A DNA stretch of 43,574 nucleotides from Pirellulales bacterium. GTDB taxonomy: Bacteria > Planctomycetota > Planctomycetia > Pirellulales > JAICIG01. A program made the translations under genes and the position numbers. The notes under the pieces are model-generated. The model worked only from the letters and a program-made list of their open reading frames with translations, ran no database searches and had not been told where the DNA came from. Where the stretch lies: assembly GCA_035533075.1 (NCBI GenBank), contig DATLUO010000084.1, positions 1 to 43,574 of the forward strand, written 5' to 3'. Of the stretch, positions 1 to 9,566 are shown piece by piece. Every line of letters begins with the position of its first letter. Positions within the stretch are counted from its first letter, which is position 1.

Positions 1-27
1 GTTCAGAAACATTTGAATTGACCTTTG

Positions 28-69
28 CCTGATGCCTGAAACCTGACGCCTGATGCCTGAAACCTGACG
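28..69. repeat. Two tandem copies of a 21-bp CCTGA-rich unit
   Basis: The unit cctgatgcctgaaacctga followed by cg occurs twice without a gap, and part of a third copy follows. It resembles the longer CCTGAACC/GGTTCAGG microsatellite at 20763-20915, so the genome probably carries many such runs. It lies downstream of the stop of the first gene (minus strand) and no function is evident. Confidence 0.8.
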
Positions 70-77
70 CCTCAAAT

Positions 78-116
78 GGTGGGCCGGCGCTCGCGAGCTC
101 GCTGGTCCCACCCTAC
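78..116 (+). repeat. Dispersed palindromic repeat (GGTGGGCC...GGTCCCACC family)
   Basis: A 39-bp element runs from ggtgggcc through the palindromic core gctcgcgagctcgc to ggtcccaccctac. Two further copies, in opposite orientation to each other, lie at 13338-13377 and 13430-13469. The tail ggtcccaccctac alone occurs near 25190, and cccaccctac at 11147. It behaves like a REP-type intergenic repeat; here it sits just past the end of the first gene. Confidence 0.8.
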
Positions 117-120
117 AATC

Positions 121-1257
121 TCACACGACCGCCGGTGCCGCTCCCACGGCCTTGTTCAGCGCCGGCATCAGCTCTCGCGCAAACAACTCCATGCTCCGCA
201 GCCAGCTCGGCTTGTCGTCCCAGTCGTAGCTCATCAGCACCAGCGTGCCGAAGGTGCCGGTCTCTTCGATCAGGGCCAGCAAGCGGCGGAGCACTTCGTC
301 GACGTCGCCGGCGATGATTTGCTCTTCCATCAAAAAGTCGAGGTTGCAATCGGCGTCGCTCATCTCCGGGTCGCGCTTGTAGATTTTGCGTCCCAGGCCG
401 CGGTCGAAGAGCCTGCCGATGTATTCATAGTTGCGGCCGAGCGAATTCGTGCGGGCCAGGCGGCGGGCCTCCGACGTGCTGTCGGCCAAAAAGATCGAGC
501 GGCAGACCTTCCAGTCGCTTCGCTGGGGCGTTCGCCCGGCGGCCAGCGCGGCCGCCGCGTAGGTAAGCCAGTGGTCGGCCACCACGTTGCCCGTCACCAG
601 GCAATGGCTGAACGGCTGATAGCCGCGGGCGCCGGCCGTTTTCATCGTGGGCGAGTTGCGGCTCATGGCCGGCATGGCGATCGGCGGCAGCGGCCGCTGC
701 AGCGGCCTGTGGACGAAGCCGATGCCGGTGTCGTAATCGACGTATTTCTTCAGGCTGATCTGCCAGAACTTGCCCTGGTATTCATAGGGCGGGTCCGACG
801 ACCAGAGATAGAGAATGATGTCGACCGCCTCATCGACCATGGCCTGGGCCTGCTTGGGGTCGATGCCATACAACTCCTGGTCGGCGGTGACGCTGCCGGC
901 GCCGAAGCAGAGGTTCAACCGGCCTTTCGACAAGTGGTCGAGAAAAGCCAGCCGGCTGGCCACGTGCGCCGGATGATGTTGTTGCAAGCAGACGGGCGCC
1001 GCGCCCAGGCGAATCGAGCGGGTTTCGCCCAATGCCCGGCCGATGAAGATTTCGGGCATCACGATGGTTTCGTACTTCATCGTGTGATGCTCGCCGATCC
1101 AGAACTCGTCGAAGCCGAGTTCTTCGGCGCGGACGATCAGTTCCAGATCTTCGTCATAGCACTGGGCCAGCGGCTTGGCCGGGTCGTGGAACGGCATGAT
1201 AAACATGCCATAGCGCACCGTGCCGCTGTCGCCGTTGGTCGAGGGGCCGTGTAACAT
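121..1257 (-). CDS. LLM-class flavin-dependent oxidoreductase
   Basis: The 378-aa product resembles bacterial luciferase-like monooxygenases: (beta/alpha)8-barrel enzymes that use reduced FMN and O2 on small organic substrates. Visible family signatures are an N-terminal barrel strand YGMFIMPFHD near residue 16, FDEFWIGEHH near 50, RLGAAPVCLQQHHPAHVA near 82-100 and KGRLNLCFGAGSV near 110. The ATG at 1257 is used; a start nearer VRYGMF is possible because the first 14 residues carry no family signal. The length fits the family. The substrate cannot be read from the sequence. No neighbour suggests a pathway. I am sure of the family and unsure of the reaction. Confidence 0.85.
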   Translation of the reverse strand: MLHGPSTNGDSGTVRYGMFIMPFHDPAKPLAQCYDEDLELIVRAEELGFDEFWIGEHHTMKYETIVMPEIFIGRALGETRSIRLGAAPVCLQQHHPAHVASRLAFLDHLSKGRLNLCFGAGSVTADQELYGIDPKQAQAMVDEAVDIILYLWSSDPPYEYQGKFWQISLKKYVDYDTGIGFVHRPLQRPLPPIAMPAMSRNSPTMKTAGARGYQPFSHCLVTGNVVADHWLTYAAAALAAGRTPQRSDWKVCRSIFLADSTSEARRLARTNSLGRNYEYIGRLFDRGLGRKIYKRDPEMSDADCNLDFLMEEQIIAGDVDEVLRRLLALIEETGTFGTLVLMSYDWDDKPSWLRSMELFARELMPALNKAVGAAPAVV

Positions 1258-1376
1258 CGCCTGGATCCTATGTGGCCGGATGAGCGAGAAGTGGCATCGT
1301 CGATGGCATCATCGCCCGCGCCCAAGCTAGACGCTGAGGGGACGCGAGTCAAGCAGTTGCCGTTCGCAGCGCCGAG

Positions 1377-1706
1377 CTAAACCGAGACGCTTTCGGGCGT
1401 CGTTGCGGGCTTCTGAAGCTGATGCGCCGGGACCCGCGGCGGCATGTGGACCCGCAACTGCCGGCAACGATCGAGCGCCCGCCGCGTGGCCGAAAGCATC
1501 TCGTCGGTGATGGCCTCCAACTGGCGCGCGTCGGACAGGGCGCGGCCCAGATCCTCTTTCGACTGCTGGGCCGTTGCCGATCGGTCGCGCGATTGCCGCC
1601 CGACCAGATAGCCGATCAAGGCCACGAACGCCAAAGCCATCGTCGCCGGGATGCCGGGAATCGGAAACCGATCGGCCAGATCAAAGAAATTCATTGTCGA
1701 CGCCAT
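1377..1706 (-). CDS. Small membrane protein of unknown function
   Basis: This 109-aa protein has one clear membrane segment near residues 17-36 (IPGIPATMALAFVALIGYLV), followed by a basic stretch and a charged region that probably forms helix or coiled coil (DLGRALSDARQLEAITDEML). The C-terminus is proline-rich. From memory, a very similar N-terminus precedes GGDEF (diguanylate cyclase) domains in some planctomycete proteins; here the frame ends before any such domain. It may be a stand-alone sensor stub or a shortened relic of such a protein. There is no operon partner: its neighbours are separated by more than 100 bp. Confidence 0.6.
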   Translation of the reverse strand: MASTMNFFDLADRFPIPGIPATMALAFVALIGYLVGRQSRDRSATAQQSKEDLGRALSDARQLEAITDEMLSATRRALDRCRQLRVHMPPRVPAHQLQKPATTPESVSV

Positions 1707-1818
1707 GCAGGAAGGGTTGCTATTGATTTATAGCTCCGTTTCTCTCGCCGCCCGCCGTCGGAAAAAGACCGCACAATCGTCAAAAACGCCATCACCGTCG
1801 CGCCGGGGTACAGACAGC

Positions 1819-3834
1819 CTACTCCTCGCCCTGCTTCAACTGCCACGCTTCGTCAAAGAAACCGGCGGCGCTGACCTTGCCCGGCCAAAGGGCGTTGGGC
1901 GGCGTTTCCAGATCGATCACGGCCCAGTCGGGAAGCTTCGGCACTTGCCGGGCATTGTTCAGATACGCATAGTCGCGGAAGGTGAAGCCGCTGTTGAGCA
2001 CCACGTAGCGCTCCGCATTCAACGGATTGGGGTATATGAGAATCAGAGCATGCCGATCGGCGGGAAAGCGCTGCTCGCCAACTTTGATCTCGCCCGTCTT
2101 CCACGAAATGGGCAAACGCTCGACGATCTTCGCCAGCACGCGGTTGCTCGCCGGATCGCCCCAGAGAACCAGGTTCGAATTGGCGATGTCGTCGTCCGTC
2201 ACCTCGCTGTCTTGCTTGACCGGCGCGGCGCCGCGAAACTGCCGTCGCCAGTGTTCGATGGCGCGGTCCAATTCCGCCTGCGCCCATTTGCCGACCGCCG
2301 CGTGCCCGGCCTTCTGCGACGGCCGCACAAACAGAAACCGGTCCATGAACGCGTCGTCGATCGGCCCCTGCAAGTTGTGACGCTTGCGCAGTCCCTTGCG
2401 GGGCCGCGGGCCGGCCTCCCACTTGCCGTCGGCCAGGTGCAGATCGGCGTGCCACGAGCGGTCGCTCAGCGGCTGGGGCAGGAACACCTCCTGATTGTCA
2501 ACAAAGGCCGAGATCGGCTGGTCGACGTCAAAGGGACACCACCCGGCGGGAAAGTCGAAGGCCAGATCGGTCACATTGTCGGCGGTCGCGTCGAGCGACG
2601 ACGTATCGGCCAACTCCACCTCGACCGCGGAACGCTGCCAATGCTCGTTGATTCCTTCGATCGTGACCCAGCTCGTGCGGTTGTACTTGAGCGTATACGT
2701 CACCAGGTGAACGGCCGTGGGATGGCGATCGCGGCCCAGCTCCGCCAGACTGTTCATGCCCTGCTCGACTTCGGCGGCGGCTTGCGGATGATAACTGTGT
2801 GCGGTGCCGGGACCGATCACGTGCCGCAATCGAATGCCCGCTTCTTCCAGGGCCGCCGCCATCACGTCGGCCGCCTGCTTTTGGACGTCCTTTTCGCCGC
2901 TGTAGGCGATCGTCGGACAGTGAAACAGGTTGGGGGCCCAATCGTTACAGTCGTAAAGGTGAAACAGCCGGCGTTCGAACCAGGTGGGCTGCGCCGCTTC
3001 CTTCTGAAAATGACGCAGGAAGGCGGGCGTTTCGGCGAAGCCCGCGCCCGGATTGGCGGCGAACCAGCGATCGGCGTAATGCACGGCGAAATGCCAGCAG
3101 GCCGCGCCCCCCATCGAAAAGCCGCGGACGGAAATCAACTCGGGATCGACGCGATAACGCCGCTCGACATCGGCCAGGGCTTCGAGCACGTCCACCTCGC
3201 CCGCGAACTTGAACGCGTTGCAATAACGCCCGTAAGGGTGCAACACCAACGTGTCGCGCGGGGCAAACTGGCCCGCCTGCTTGCGCCGGCCCTGGATGAA
3301 GTTCAGCTCGCTGAGCGTCTCTCCCCGGCCGTGAAACCAGATGTCTAGCCGGTGACGGTACAGTCCTTTCGGCTCATAGGACTCCGGCACCACCAACCCG
3401 TAGGGCTGCACCGAGCCGTCGATGCGTGAGGCATAACCGCGCACGACAAGTCCGGTGGCCGTGCTCCAGGGCGCGTCGCCTTCGGCAAGTTGCCGGGCAC
3501 GCTCCTGTCCCTCGCGCAGCAATTCCTCGGCGACGTCCAGTTCTTTGGCGTCGAAAAACTCGTTGAACTCCAAGGCGTCATGCACGGCCTTGGTATAGAT
3601 TCGCACGTCGGGCAAAAGATCGCGGACGCGCGCCGCGGTCTGCTTGTCGAGCGAGGAGATTTGCTCTTCCAACGCCGCAAGCGCTTTTCGCAACCCCTCG
3701 GCACGTTCGGCGGGAACGTCGATTCCCGGCTTGGGAATGCGGCGGACGTTGTCTGGCACATTATCGGCCGGACCGTCGGCGCGTGCGAGGTTAGCGAGGC
3801 AAACAATCAGTAAGGAAGCGGCAGCGAGGCGCAT
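1819..3834 (-). CDS. Secreted alpha/beta hydrolase (prolyl-oligopeptidase-like)
   Basis: The 671-aa product starts with a signal peptide (MRLAAASLLIVCLANLARAD), so it should act in the periplasm or outside. A helical N-terminal region (residues about 40-120) precedes a catalytic domain. That domain has the strand LDIWFHGRGE near 163, the nucleophile elbow GFSMGG (Ser near 240), a likely acid in YSGEKDVQKQ and a likely base in GPGTAHSYH. The C-terminal half, about 300 residues, looks like beta-rich accessory domains seen in planctomycete esterase/peptidase proteins. Peptidase or carbohydrate esterase are both possible. It is monocistronic, with an IR-containing spacer upstream. Confidence 0.8.
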   Translation of the reverse strand: MRLAAASLLIVCLANLARADGPADNVPDNVRRIPKPGIDVPAERAEGLRKALAALEEQISSLDKQTAARVRDLLPDVRIYTKAVHDALEFNEFFDAKELDVAEELLREGQERARQLAEGDAPWSTATGLVVRGYASRIDGSVQPYGLVVPESYEPKGLYRHRLDIWFHGRGETLSELNFIQGRRKQAGQFAPRDTLVLHPYGRYCNAFKFAGEVDVLEALADVERRYRVDPELISVRGFSMGGAACWHFAVHYADRWFAANPGAGFAETPAFLRHFQKEAAQPTWFERRLFHLYDCNDWAPNLFHCPTIAYSGEKDVQKQAADVMAAALEEAGIRLRHVIGPGTAHSYHPQAAAEVEQGMNSLAELGRDRHPTAVHLVTYTLKYNRTSWVTIEGINEHWQRSAVEVELADTSSLDATADNVTDLAFDFPAGWCPFDVDQPISAFVDNQEVFLPQPLSDRSWHADLHLADGKWEAGPRPRKGLRKRHNLQGPIDDAFMDRFLFVRPSQKAGHAAVGKWAQAELDRAIEHWRRQFRGAAPVKQDSEVTDDDIANSNLVLWGDPASNRVLAKIVERLPISWKTGEIKVGEQRFPADRHALILIYPNPLNAERYVVLNSGFTFRDYAYLNNARQVPKLPDWAVIDLETPPNALWPGKVSAAGFFDEAWQLKQGEE

Positions 3835-3905
3835 AATGGCATCTCAGAAGACAGAACACGTTTTTAAGACGGTAGCCGCTGGCCGCGGGCTGTGCAAGCA
3901 CTGCG

Positions 3906-3928
3906 TAGCCCGCTTGCTCCGCAAGCGG
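3906..3928 (+). repeat. 23-bp palindromic repeat, copy 1
   Basis: A 23-bp sequence centred on the palindrome ccgcttgctccgcaagcgg occurs here. It recurs exactly, on the opposite strand, at 14401-14423, where it lies inside a coding region. This copy is intergenic, in the 184-bp gap between the secreted hydrolase and the ABC-operon membrane protein. Confidence 0.85.
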
Positions 3929-4018
3929 ACCGGCTCGACGACAGGGTTGATCTTTCAGTACGTGAGGATCCTGCCGCGGAAAAAGGCCCTTGCGCTCACG
4001 GAGTGAGTGGGCTGCCAC

Positions 4019-5728
4019 TCAGTCCTTCTTCGCTTCCGTCTTGTCTGCCTCCTTCTTCTCGGCTTCTTCTTTGCCCGTCGCTTCCTTGCCTACCTCCTCC
4101 TTAACGTCCTTGGTCTCTTGCGGGCTCCCGTCCTCTTCTTTGAGAACCTCTTCGAATTCCGGCGGCACCGGCAAGGCCTTGCGGACCATCATCGACCGGG
4201 CGACGTCTTTCAAAGGAAAGTCTTGAGGGAACGGCTCGTCGAGCTGGTGGAGCAAATCGAAGTATCCTTTGAAGGCTTCTTCGATCGAGGTGCCGCCGAT
4301 CGTGTCGTCGCGCAAGTCGGGAAACTCGTCGATGACCTTTCGCCACTCGGCGAATCCTTTCTCGTAGGCCGCGCGCGCCTCTTCCCATTGCGTGTTCTCA
4401 TAGAAATCCTTGCCCACGAAGATCAACCGGCGGGCTTCCAACGCCGGATCCGTCTTCTCGGCCAGGCACCGTGTCCGCCAATAGTTGAAGTTCACCGTAT
4501 CTCGCTGGTGATTGATGAACTGGGCCAGATCGTAATCGCTCGACGCCTCGGCGGCCAACTTCTCGGCCTCCTCACGCTTCGACTCGTCGACGCGCGCGGA
4601 CAGATCCTTGTGCGAAACGTTGAGCTTGACCGTGGCGCTGAAGGCCAGGTTGTTCTCTTCGAACGACCGCTCGTTGGCGGGCTTCTCGAGGGCCTCGCGC
4701 TCATCCGCGGGAAGTTTGGCCCGCCGCTCTTCGACGATTTTCTCCCGCAAGCCGGGTGCCAGCGCCTCGATCTGCTTCACCAATTCGTCCGCCTTGTGAT
4801 GGAGCGATTCCTCATCATTCAAGCGGATCTCGATCCCGATGGTCGAAGGCATCCCCCGAGAGCCATATTTGTTCCAGTAATCGTCGGCCTCGGTCCAGGC
4901 GACCTTGGCCTTTTCCTCGAAGATGCCGTCTTCTTCCAGGTTCATGGCGTAATCGATCTGGCACATGGCCGGCTCGCTGAAGAAAATCAGCGGGTTCATG
5001 TGATGGATCGACCCGCGGCGGTCTTCCACCAGCGAGATGGCCCGGTAGTACCACTCTTGGCCGACCAGCCAGTTGTCGCGCCGGCTCAGGGGGCGGCCGG
5101 GATGCGTCGGCGGCTTGCGGCGTCCCTCATGGGCCGGGAATTCGTCGTCGTCATCTTCGTGGAACAGCCGGCGATATTGCACCTTTTCGTCGGCCACGCC
5201 CATTTTTTGAGCGGTGGTCCAGCCGACGTCGTAAACGAGCAGCGCTTCGCGGTCGTTATAGCGCATCCCTTCCAGCAACAGCTTGATGCCTTCCTTCACC
5301 CAATGGTAGCGGTCGTGGTAATCGTCCCACTCCACGGAAATGTTGTAAGACACGTTCCATGCCTGGTGCCGCCAGAACTTGTGGAAGTGCGGTTCCAGCT
5401 TGGTGAGCTGGTCGAGCGTCGCCTGCAGGCCGTCCCAGTCTTCCTTCATCTGCGCGGTCTTGGCTTTTTCCCACAACAGCGTGACGGCCACTCCGCGCAG
5501 GCCCAGCGTGGCCAGCTTGATCGTTTCGCCGGTGGGATCGATTTCTCCCAGGCTCGACGCGCCGATCTGGTCTTTCTCGCGCAACTGGGCCAGCTTGCCG
5601 CCCGAGCTGGCCTGCCGCTCGTTGCCCGCGGCCACGGTGGCCGGCTGGCTGTAGTACGACAACGGCACCAACAGAATGCCGATGCAAACGATATAAATGA
5701 TCTTGCGAATGAACGAACGACGGTTCAT
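4019..5728 (-). CDS. Membrane-anchored ABC-operon partner protein
   Basis: A 569-aa protein with one N-terminal membrane anchor (residues 9-27, KIIYIVCIGILLVPLSYYS) and a large helical domain predicted outside the membrane. The helical part contains TPR-like stretches such as YENTQWEEARAAYEKGFAEW. The C-terminus is an extreme Lys/Glu tail. Its ATG overlaps the stop of the ABC permease by 4 bp (ATGA), so the two are translationally coupled and it is the last gene of ATPase-permease-partner. The family is one I associate with planctomycete ABC-2 operons, but no function is established. A periplasmic or scaffold role in the exporter is inference from the coupling. Confidence 0.75.
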   Translation of the reverse strand: MNRRSFIRKIIYIVCIGILLVPLSYYSQPATVAAGNERQASSGGKLAQLREKDQIGASSLGEIDPTGETIKLATLGLRGVAVTLLWEKAKTAQMKEDWDGLQATLDQLTKLEPHFHKFWRHQAWNVSYNISVEWDDYHDRYHWVKEGIKLLLEGMRYNDREALLVYDVGWTTAQKMGVADEKVQYRRLFHEDDDDEFPAHEGRRKPPTHPGRPLSRRDNWLVGQEWYYRAISLVEDRRGSIHHMNPLIFFSEPAMCQIDYAMNLEEDGIFEEKAKVAWTEADDYWNKYGSRGMPSTIGIEIRLNDEESLHHKADELVKQIEALAPGLREKIVEERRAKLPADEREALEKPANERSFEENNLAFSATVKLNVSHKDLSARVDESKREEAEKLAAEASSDYDLAQFINHQRDTVNFNYWRTRCLAEKTDPALEARRLIFVGKDFYENTQWEEARAAYEKGFAEWRKVIDEFPDLRDDTIGGTSIEEAFKGYFDLLHQLDEPFPQDFPLKDVARSMMVRKALPVPPEFEEVLKEEDGSPQETKDVKEEVGKEATGKEEAEKKEADKTEAKKD

Positions 5729-7551
5729 TTCGCCACCTCGCGCATCTTGAAGAACAGGAATCCGAGAATCAACACCGGAATGACATAGCCCAGACCCATC
5801 GTGACGTGAATCGCCAGCAGGTCGAGCGGAATGTTAAAGCCATAGGAGACGTAGTCGACGTCGCTCAACGAGCTGAAATCGGGCAACACGCGCGCGGCCA
5901 CAAAGATGGGCAGGCGGATCAGCCGGTCGCCCCACTGGGCCGTCAGCGTGGTGACGTTTCGCTCCAATTCGGAGGTCAAGTTCTCTTGGGTGACAATCCG
6001 GTAGAACGATTCCATCGGCCCGCCGCCCAACGAGCTGTTGTTGGCCAGGTTGCCTAGGAAATCGACGAAGTATCCGCCGACCATCGTGCCCAGGGTGGCC
6101 AGCAGGGCGACCGGGCCGTTCAAGAACGTGCTCCACATCACGCCCGCCGTCGTGATCAGCAGCATCTGCAGCCAGATCGCGACATAGCCCTTGACGAAGT
6201 TGACCCAAGGAATGCCTTCTCGCTTGAATAGGTACAGGTCGGGGCGGGCCATGCCAAAGAACTGCGCCCGCTCCAGGCAGTGGATCACGATATCGAGCTG
6301 GCCGTTCTCTGTAACGAGATCGCGAAACACGTCGATCTCTTTTTTGTCTTTGTCTTTGAACGTCAGCGGTATCTGGTGATGGTCGATCGAGAACTCCTTG
6401 GCCACAAAATTCTTGAGCAGGTAGCTGACCTTCGGATTGTCCGGATTCCGCAACGTGATCGAGCCGGAGATTCCCTTTTCGATATCTCCCTTGAAAGTGC
6501 GAAACACGCGCAGGGTCATATCGAGATTGATGCCGCCGGGAAAATCAGCCTGCCGCAGGCCCGAAAAGGTCCAGATGGCCGCCGCCGGGCTGCCGCCTTC
6601 GATGTAGCTGCGGTAGCCCCACTCGTTACCGACGTTGATTCCTTTGTCCGTCGGCCGGCCAGCGCGGTCGACGAAGGCCAGCTTGCCATAAAGGGGCACG
6701 CGGGCCTTGAGCTGACCGAGCGGTTTGCCCACGAGATACTCGGTCTGCCCGTCGCGCGTGACGGCGGTCACTTCGTGTTTGTGGTCCTGCGCGGATTCGG
6801 TAAGGCCGTGCCCGGTCTCGTCGAGCAACACCACTTCGTGGCGGTGTTCGCGCGTCACACTTGTGCGGCCTTGTTTGCCCGGCCGGGGCGCGCCGCCAGG
6901 GCCCGGCGAGCGCGGAGCCAGGTCGTCCGCCGTCAACTCATGGGTGTGATCGAGCGTCCGCACGACAAACAGGTAACTCGCCCCGCACATCACCACCAAG
7001 AGCGCGGTGCTCACCGCGGCGAAGCCGACCGCGCGGCCGAGCACGATTTCGGTGGGCCGCACCGGCTTGGTGACGATGGTGTAAATGGTCTTGTTTTGAA
7101 TGTCGGCCGGCAAAGAGAACGCGCTGAGGACGAGCGCCATGAACAAGATGAGGTAGCTCGTGGCCGTCAAAACAAAGCTCAAGTAGAGTTCGGCCGGATC
7201 GGTCTTGCCGGGATTCAAGAACCAGCCGGCGAACAGCAAAATCAGCACGAAAACGATAAATCCCGCCAGCACGCGGCGGCGAATCGACTCTTGCACCGCC
7301 AGCTTGGCCAGGGCGAACACGCGCCGCGGCGAGGTGTGTGCCAGATCGTCCACCAGACTGACCAGCGACCTGAAGATCAAGTCGCCCGCTTTCATCGGTC
7401 CATTGCGGACCGAAGAGATGATCCAGGCCACAAACAGGCTGGCGACGATGAACAGCACCACCGTCAACAGCCAAATCCAGAAGGCGCCGGGAGTGGTTCC
7501 GGCGGAAAAGAGCCACTCGAAGTACGGCGGATACGGGTTTTCCAGGACCAT
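5725..7551 (-). CDS. ABC-2 type transporter permease
   Basis: The 608-aa integral membrane protein has N-terminal membrane segments (FWIWLLTVVLFIVASLFVAWII; VLAGFIVFVLILLFAGWFL; LSFVLTATSYLILFMALVLSAFSL). The conserved ABC-2 stretch DIQNKTIYTIVTKPVRPTEI follows at about 150-170. A large polar loop (about 210-440), rich in His and charged residues, is likely extracytoplasmic, and three or more segments lie near the C-terminus. It should pair with the ATPase encoded 53 bp upstream. The exported substrate is unknown. It overlaps the next gene by 4 bp. The size of the loop is large for ABC-2 permeases and may contact the anchored partner protein. Confidence 0.9.
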   Translation of the reverse strand: MVLENPYPPYFEWLFSAGTTPGAFWIWLLTVVLFIVASLFVAWIISSVRNGPMKAGDLIFRSLVSLVDDLAHTSPRRVFALAKLAVQESIRRRVLAGFIVFVLILLFAGWFLNPGKTDPAELYLSFVLTATSYLILFMALVLSAFSLPADIQNKTIYTIVTKPVRPTEIVLGRAVGFAAVSTALLVVMCGASYLFVVRTLDHTHELTADDLAPRSPGPGGAPRPGKQGRTSVTREHRHEVVLLDETGHGLTESAQDHKHEVTAVTRDGQTEYLVGKPLGQLKARVPLYGKLAFVDRAGRPTDKGINVGNEWGYRSYIEGGSPAAAIWTFSGLRQADFPGGINLDMTLRVFRTFKGDIEKGISGSITLRNPDNPKVSYLLKNFVAKEFSIDHHQIPLTFKDKDKKEIDVFRDLVTENGQLDIVIHCLERAQFFGMARPDLYLFKREGIPWVNFVKGYVAIWLQMLLITTAGVMWSTFLNGPVALLATLGTMVGGYFVDFLGNLANNSSLGGGPMESFYRIVTQENLTSELERNVTTLTAQWGDRLIRLPIFVAARVLPDFSSLSDVDYVSYGFNIPLDLLAIHVTMGLGYVIPVLILGFLFFKMREVAK

Positions 7552-7603
7552 GATGAACGAGAAAAGGGAAAAGTAGTTGGCACGAACCGGGACGAAGGTC
7601 TTT

Positions 7604-8542
7604 TTAGCCTTCCACGCGCGCTCGCCGGCCGGGCCGCGCCTCGGCGTCTTGCACGATGCTCAGGAACAGCTCTTCGAGCGTGCTGGTCGGGTTGTCCATC
7701 GAGACCAGCGACCCGCTGTGCCGGGCAATGACCGCTTTGATTTCTTCTTTGGCGGCGTCGCTCAAGCCCGAAGCCCGGATTTCCGTCACGTCGCGGATTT
7801 TGAGCAGGCTGTCGACGCGGCCCAGCTCCTTCAACTCGCCCTGGTGCAGAATGGCGATGCGGTCGCAGACGTCCTGCACGTCGGCCAGAAGGTGACTGCA
7901 CATCAGCACGGTCTTGCCTTTGTCGCGCAGGTCGAGAATCAGGTCTTTCATCTCGCGGCAGCCGATCGGATCGAGGCCCGTGGTCGGCTCGTCGAGCACG
8001 ATCAACTCCGGGTCGTTAATCAATGCCTGGGCCAGACCGATGCGCCGCGTCATGCCTTTGGAATACTCTTTGAGCTGACGCCGCTTGGCCCAGTCGAGCT
8101 TGACCAGATGGATCAACTCGCCGGTCCGCTGGCGGCGCAGGTCGGCCGGCATATCGAACAGTCGGCCGTAAAAGTCGAGCGTTTCTTCGGCGTTCAAAAA
8201 GCGGTAGAGATACGACTCTTCCGGCAGATAGCCGATGCGTTCGTTTTTGGTGACGTCGGAGGCGTCTTTGCCGAAGACGAGCGCCTGGCCGCTGGTGGGA
8301 AAGAGCAGGCCCAAGAGCAGCTTGATGGTGGTAGTTTTGCCCGACCCGTTGGGACCGAGCAGCCCGAAGATTTCGCCGCGCCGCACTTCCAGGTCGAGTG
8401 CCTTGAGGGCGCGGACCTTTTGCCGCCCCCAAAAGTCTCGGTAGATCTTGGAGAGGTTTCTGGTTTCGACGACGACGTCGGTTTTCGCGTCGGCCGGCGA
8501 TGAGACCGCGGGATCGAGGACCGCCTGAGATGCCATGGACAA
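7604..8542 (-). CDS. ABC transporter ATP-binding protein
   Basis: The 312-aa nucleotide-binding subunit has Walker [11 protein letters not shown] near residue 59, Q-loop region [13 protein letters not shown], a degenerate signature [15 protein letters not shown], Walker [14 protein letters not shown] near 184 and H-loop MCSHLLADV. The C-terminal extension of about 80 residues is typical of ABC-2 exporter ATPases (CcmA/DrrA type). It is the first gene of the three-gene exporter operon on this strand. The LSGGQ motif reads YSKGM, which is common in this subfamily. An ATG at 8542 gives a 28-residue lead before the core domain; a shorter start is possible. Confidence 0.95.
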   Translation of the reverse strand: MSMASQAVLDPAVSSPADAKTDVVVETRNLSKIYRDFWGRQKVRALKALDLEVRRGEIFGLLGPNGSGKTTTIKLLLGLLFPTSGQALVFGKDASDVTKNERIGYLPEESYLYRFLNAEETLDFYGRLFDMPADLRRQRTGELIHLVKLDWAKRRQLKEYSKGMTRRIGLAQALINDPELIVLDEPTTGLDPIGCREMKDLILDLRDKGKTVLMCSHLLADVQDVCDRIAILHQGELKELGRVDSLLKIRDVTEIRASGLSDAAKEEIKAVIARHSGSLVSMDNPTSTLEELFLSIVQDAEARPGRRARVEG

Positions 8543-8827
8543 AATGCCTTACGATGGGAAGCGTAGAGATAAAACGGGCCCGAATTGCATGTCTTACGCA
8601 GACGCCGTGGTTTCGGTTCGCCGGCCGTTCAAAATAAGGCCGTTGGCCCGAAGACGACCCGATCGGCGTGCCCACTGCCGGCGCCCGACGCGCAGCATGC
8701 GCCGTCTTGGCGACGGCCGGATCGCCCCTGTCGATCATGCAAGAACGTGCCAGAACCCACTATAAGGCACCTGCCGGGCGGATTCAAGCGGCCGTACTTT
8801 CAGATCGTGTTTTGCGGCAATCATCGC

Positions 8828-9502
8828 TTAGCTCCTTTCCGCGGCTTGCGGTCCGGCGGCGGAAACGTCGATGATTTGCGGCGCGGTCTGCCCGGCGACC
8901 TGCCGCACGACTTGCCCCAGCCGGGCGTGCGCTTCGCGCACGCGGCCGTAAATGAACGACAGGTGCGAGTTGGGCACGGGAATTCCGCGCAGCTCGTCGA
9001 GCACCGATTGCAGCGTGGCCATCGCGTCTTGCAGCGCGCCGGTGGCCCGCGACCGCTCGATGACGGGCCCGCCGTCGGCCGGCGCCGGCCGCGCGGCGCG
9101 CTGCGCCTTGGGCGGCTTCGCGGTTTTGGGCGGCGTTGCGTCATTGGCGGTGGCCGCCTGCCCGCCCGACAGGATGCAACTCAGGGCCTTGATGGCCGAG
9201 CGTTGCGAGGTGAGGGCCTGGGCCGGCGCGCGGGCCTTCAACAGTTCCCAGTGCAGTGCCAGCCGCATATAGATTTGGGCCGACCGCTGCGAACCGTGGA
9301 AACCTTCCAGGAAACGCTCGAACGCGGCATCGTCGCACATTTCACGGGCACGGACCAGCGCCGCCCCGGCCCGCACGATAGGCTCGACGGCGTTCCGGGC
9401 ATTTCGTTCGGCACGCGAAAACTCGCTGTTGGCCATCCGGGCCAGTTCCTCCAGGCTGCTCGGCAGGTGGATTCCTGAAACGGTCAATGGGTTCTTCGCC
9501 AT
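8828..9502 (-). CDS. DUF3102-like protein
   Basis: The 224-aa product starts at the ATG at 9502, preceded by a good Shine-Dalgarno (AAGGAGAATGTGCG before ATG). The open frame extends further upstream, but that part runs through a repeat block and is not credible coding. Residues about 12-95 match the pattern I know from DUF3102: Arg/Ala-rich helix, IVRAGAALVRAREMCDDAAF, FHGSQRSAQIYMRLA. This fold is found in phage and plasmid proteins. The middle is Pro/Ala-rich and low complexity (near 125-150), and the C-terminus (about 155-215) forms a second helical region. Function unknown. It lies next to a repeat-rich block with gene relics. Confidence 0.7.
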   Translation of the reverse strand: MAKNPLTVSGIHLPSSLEELARMANSEFSRAERNARNAVEPIVRAGAALVRAREMCDDAAFERFLEGFHGSQRSAQIYMRLALHWELLKARAPAQALTSQRSAIKALSCILSGGQAATANDATPPKTAKPPKAQRAARPAPADGGPVIERSRATGALQDAMATLQSVLDELRGIPVPNSHLSFIYGRVREAHARLGQVVRQVAGQTAPQIIDVSAAGPQAAERS

Positions 9503-9566
9503 CGCACATTCTCCTTGCAAAACAACAGTTAATGAATAGTCGTCATACCGATAAATGTACATAAGC

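Noticed and set aside
76-1254. 392-aa plus-strand ORF opposite the flavin oxidoreductase
   Set aside because: Antisense shadow of a high-GC gene, with Arg/Ala/Gly-rich composition and no family pattern. The same holds for the other long antisense frames over coding genes (for example 4007-5788, 8585-9478, 24089-25240, 33613-34788).
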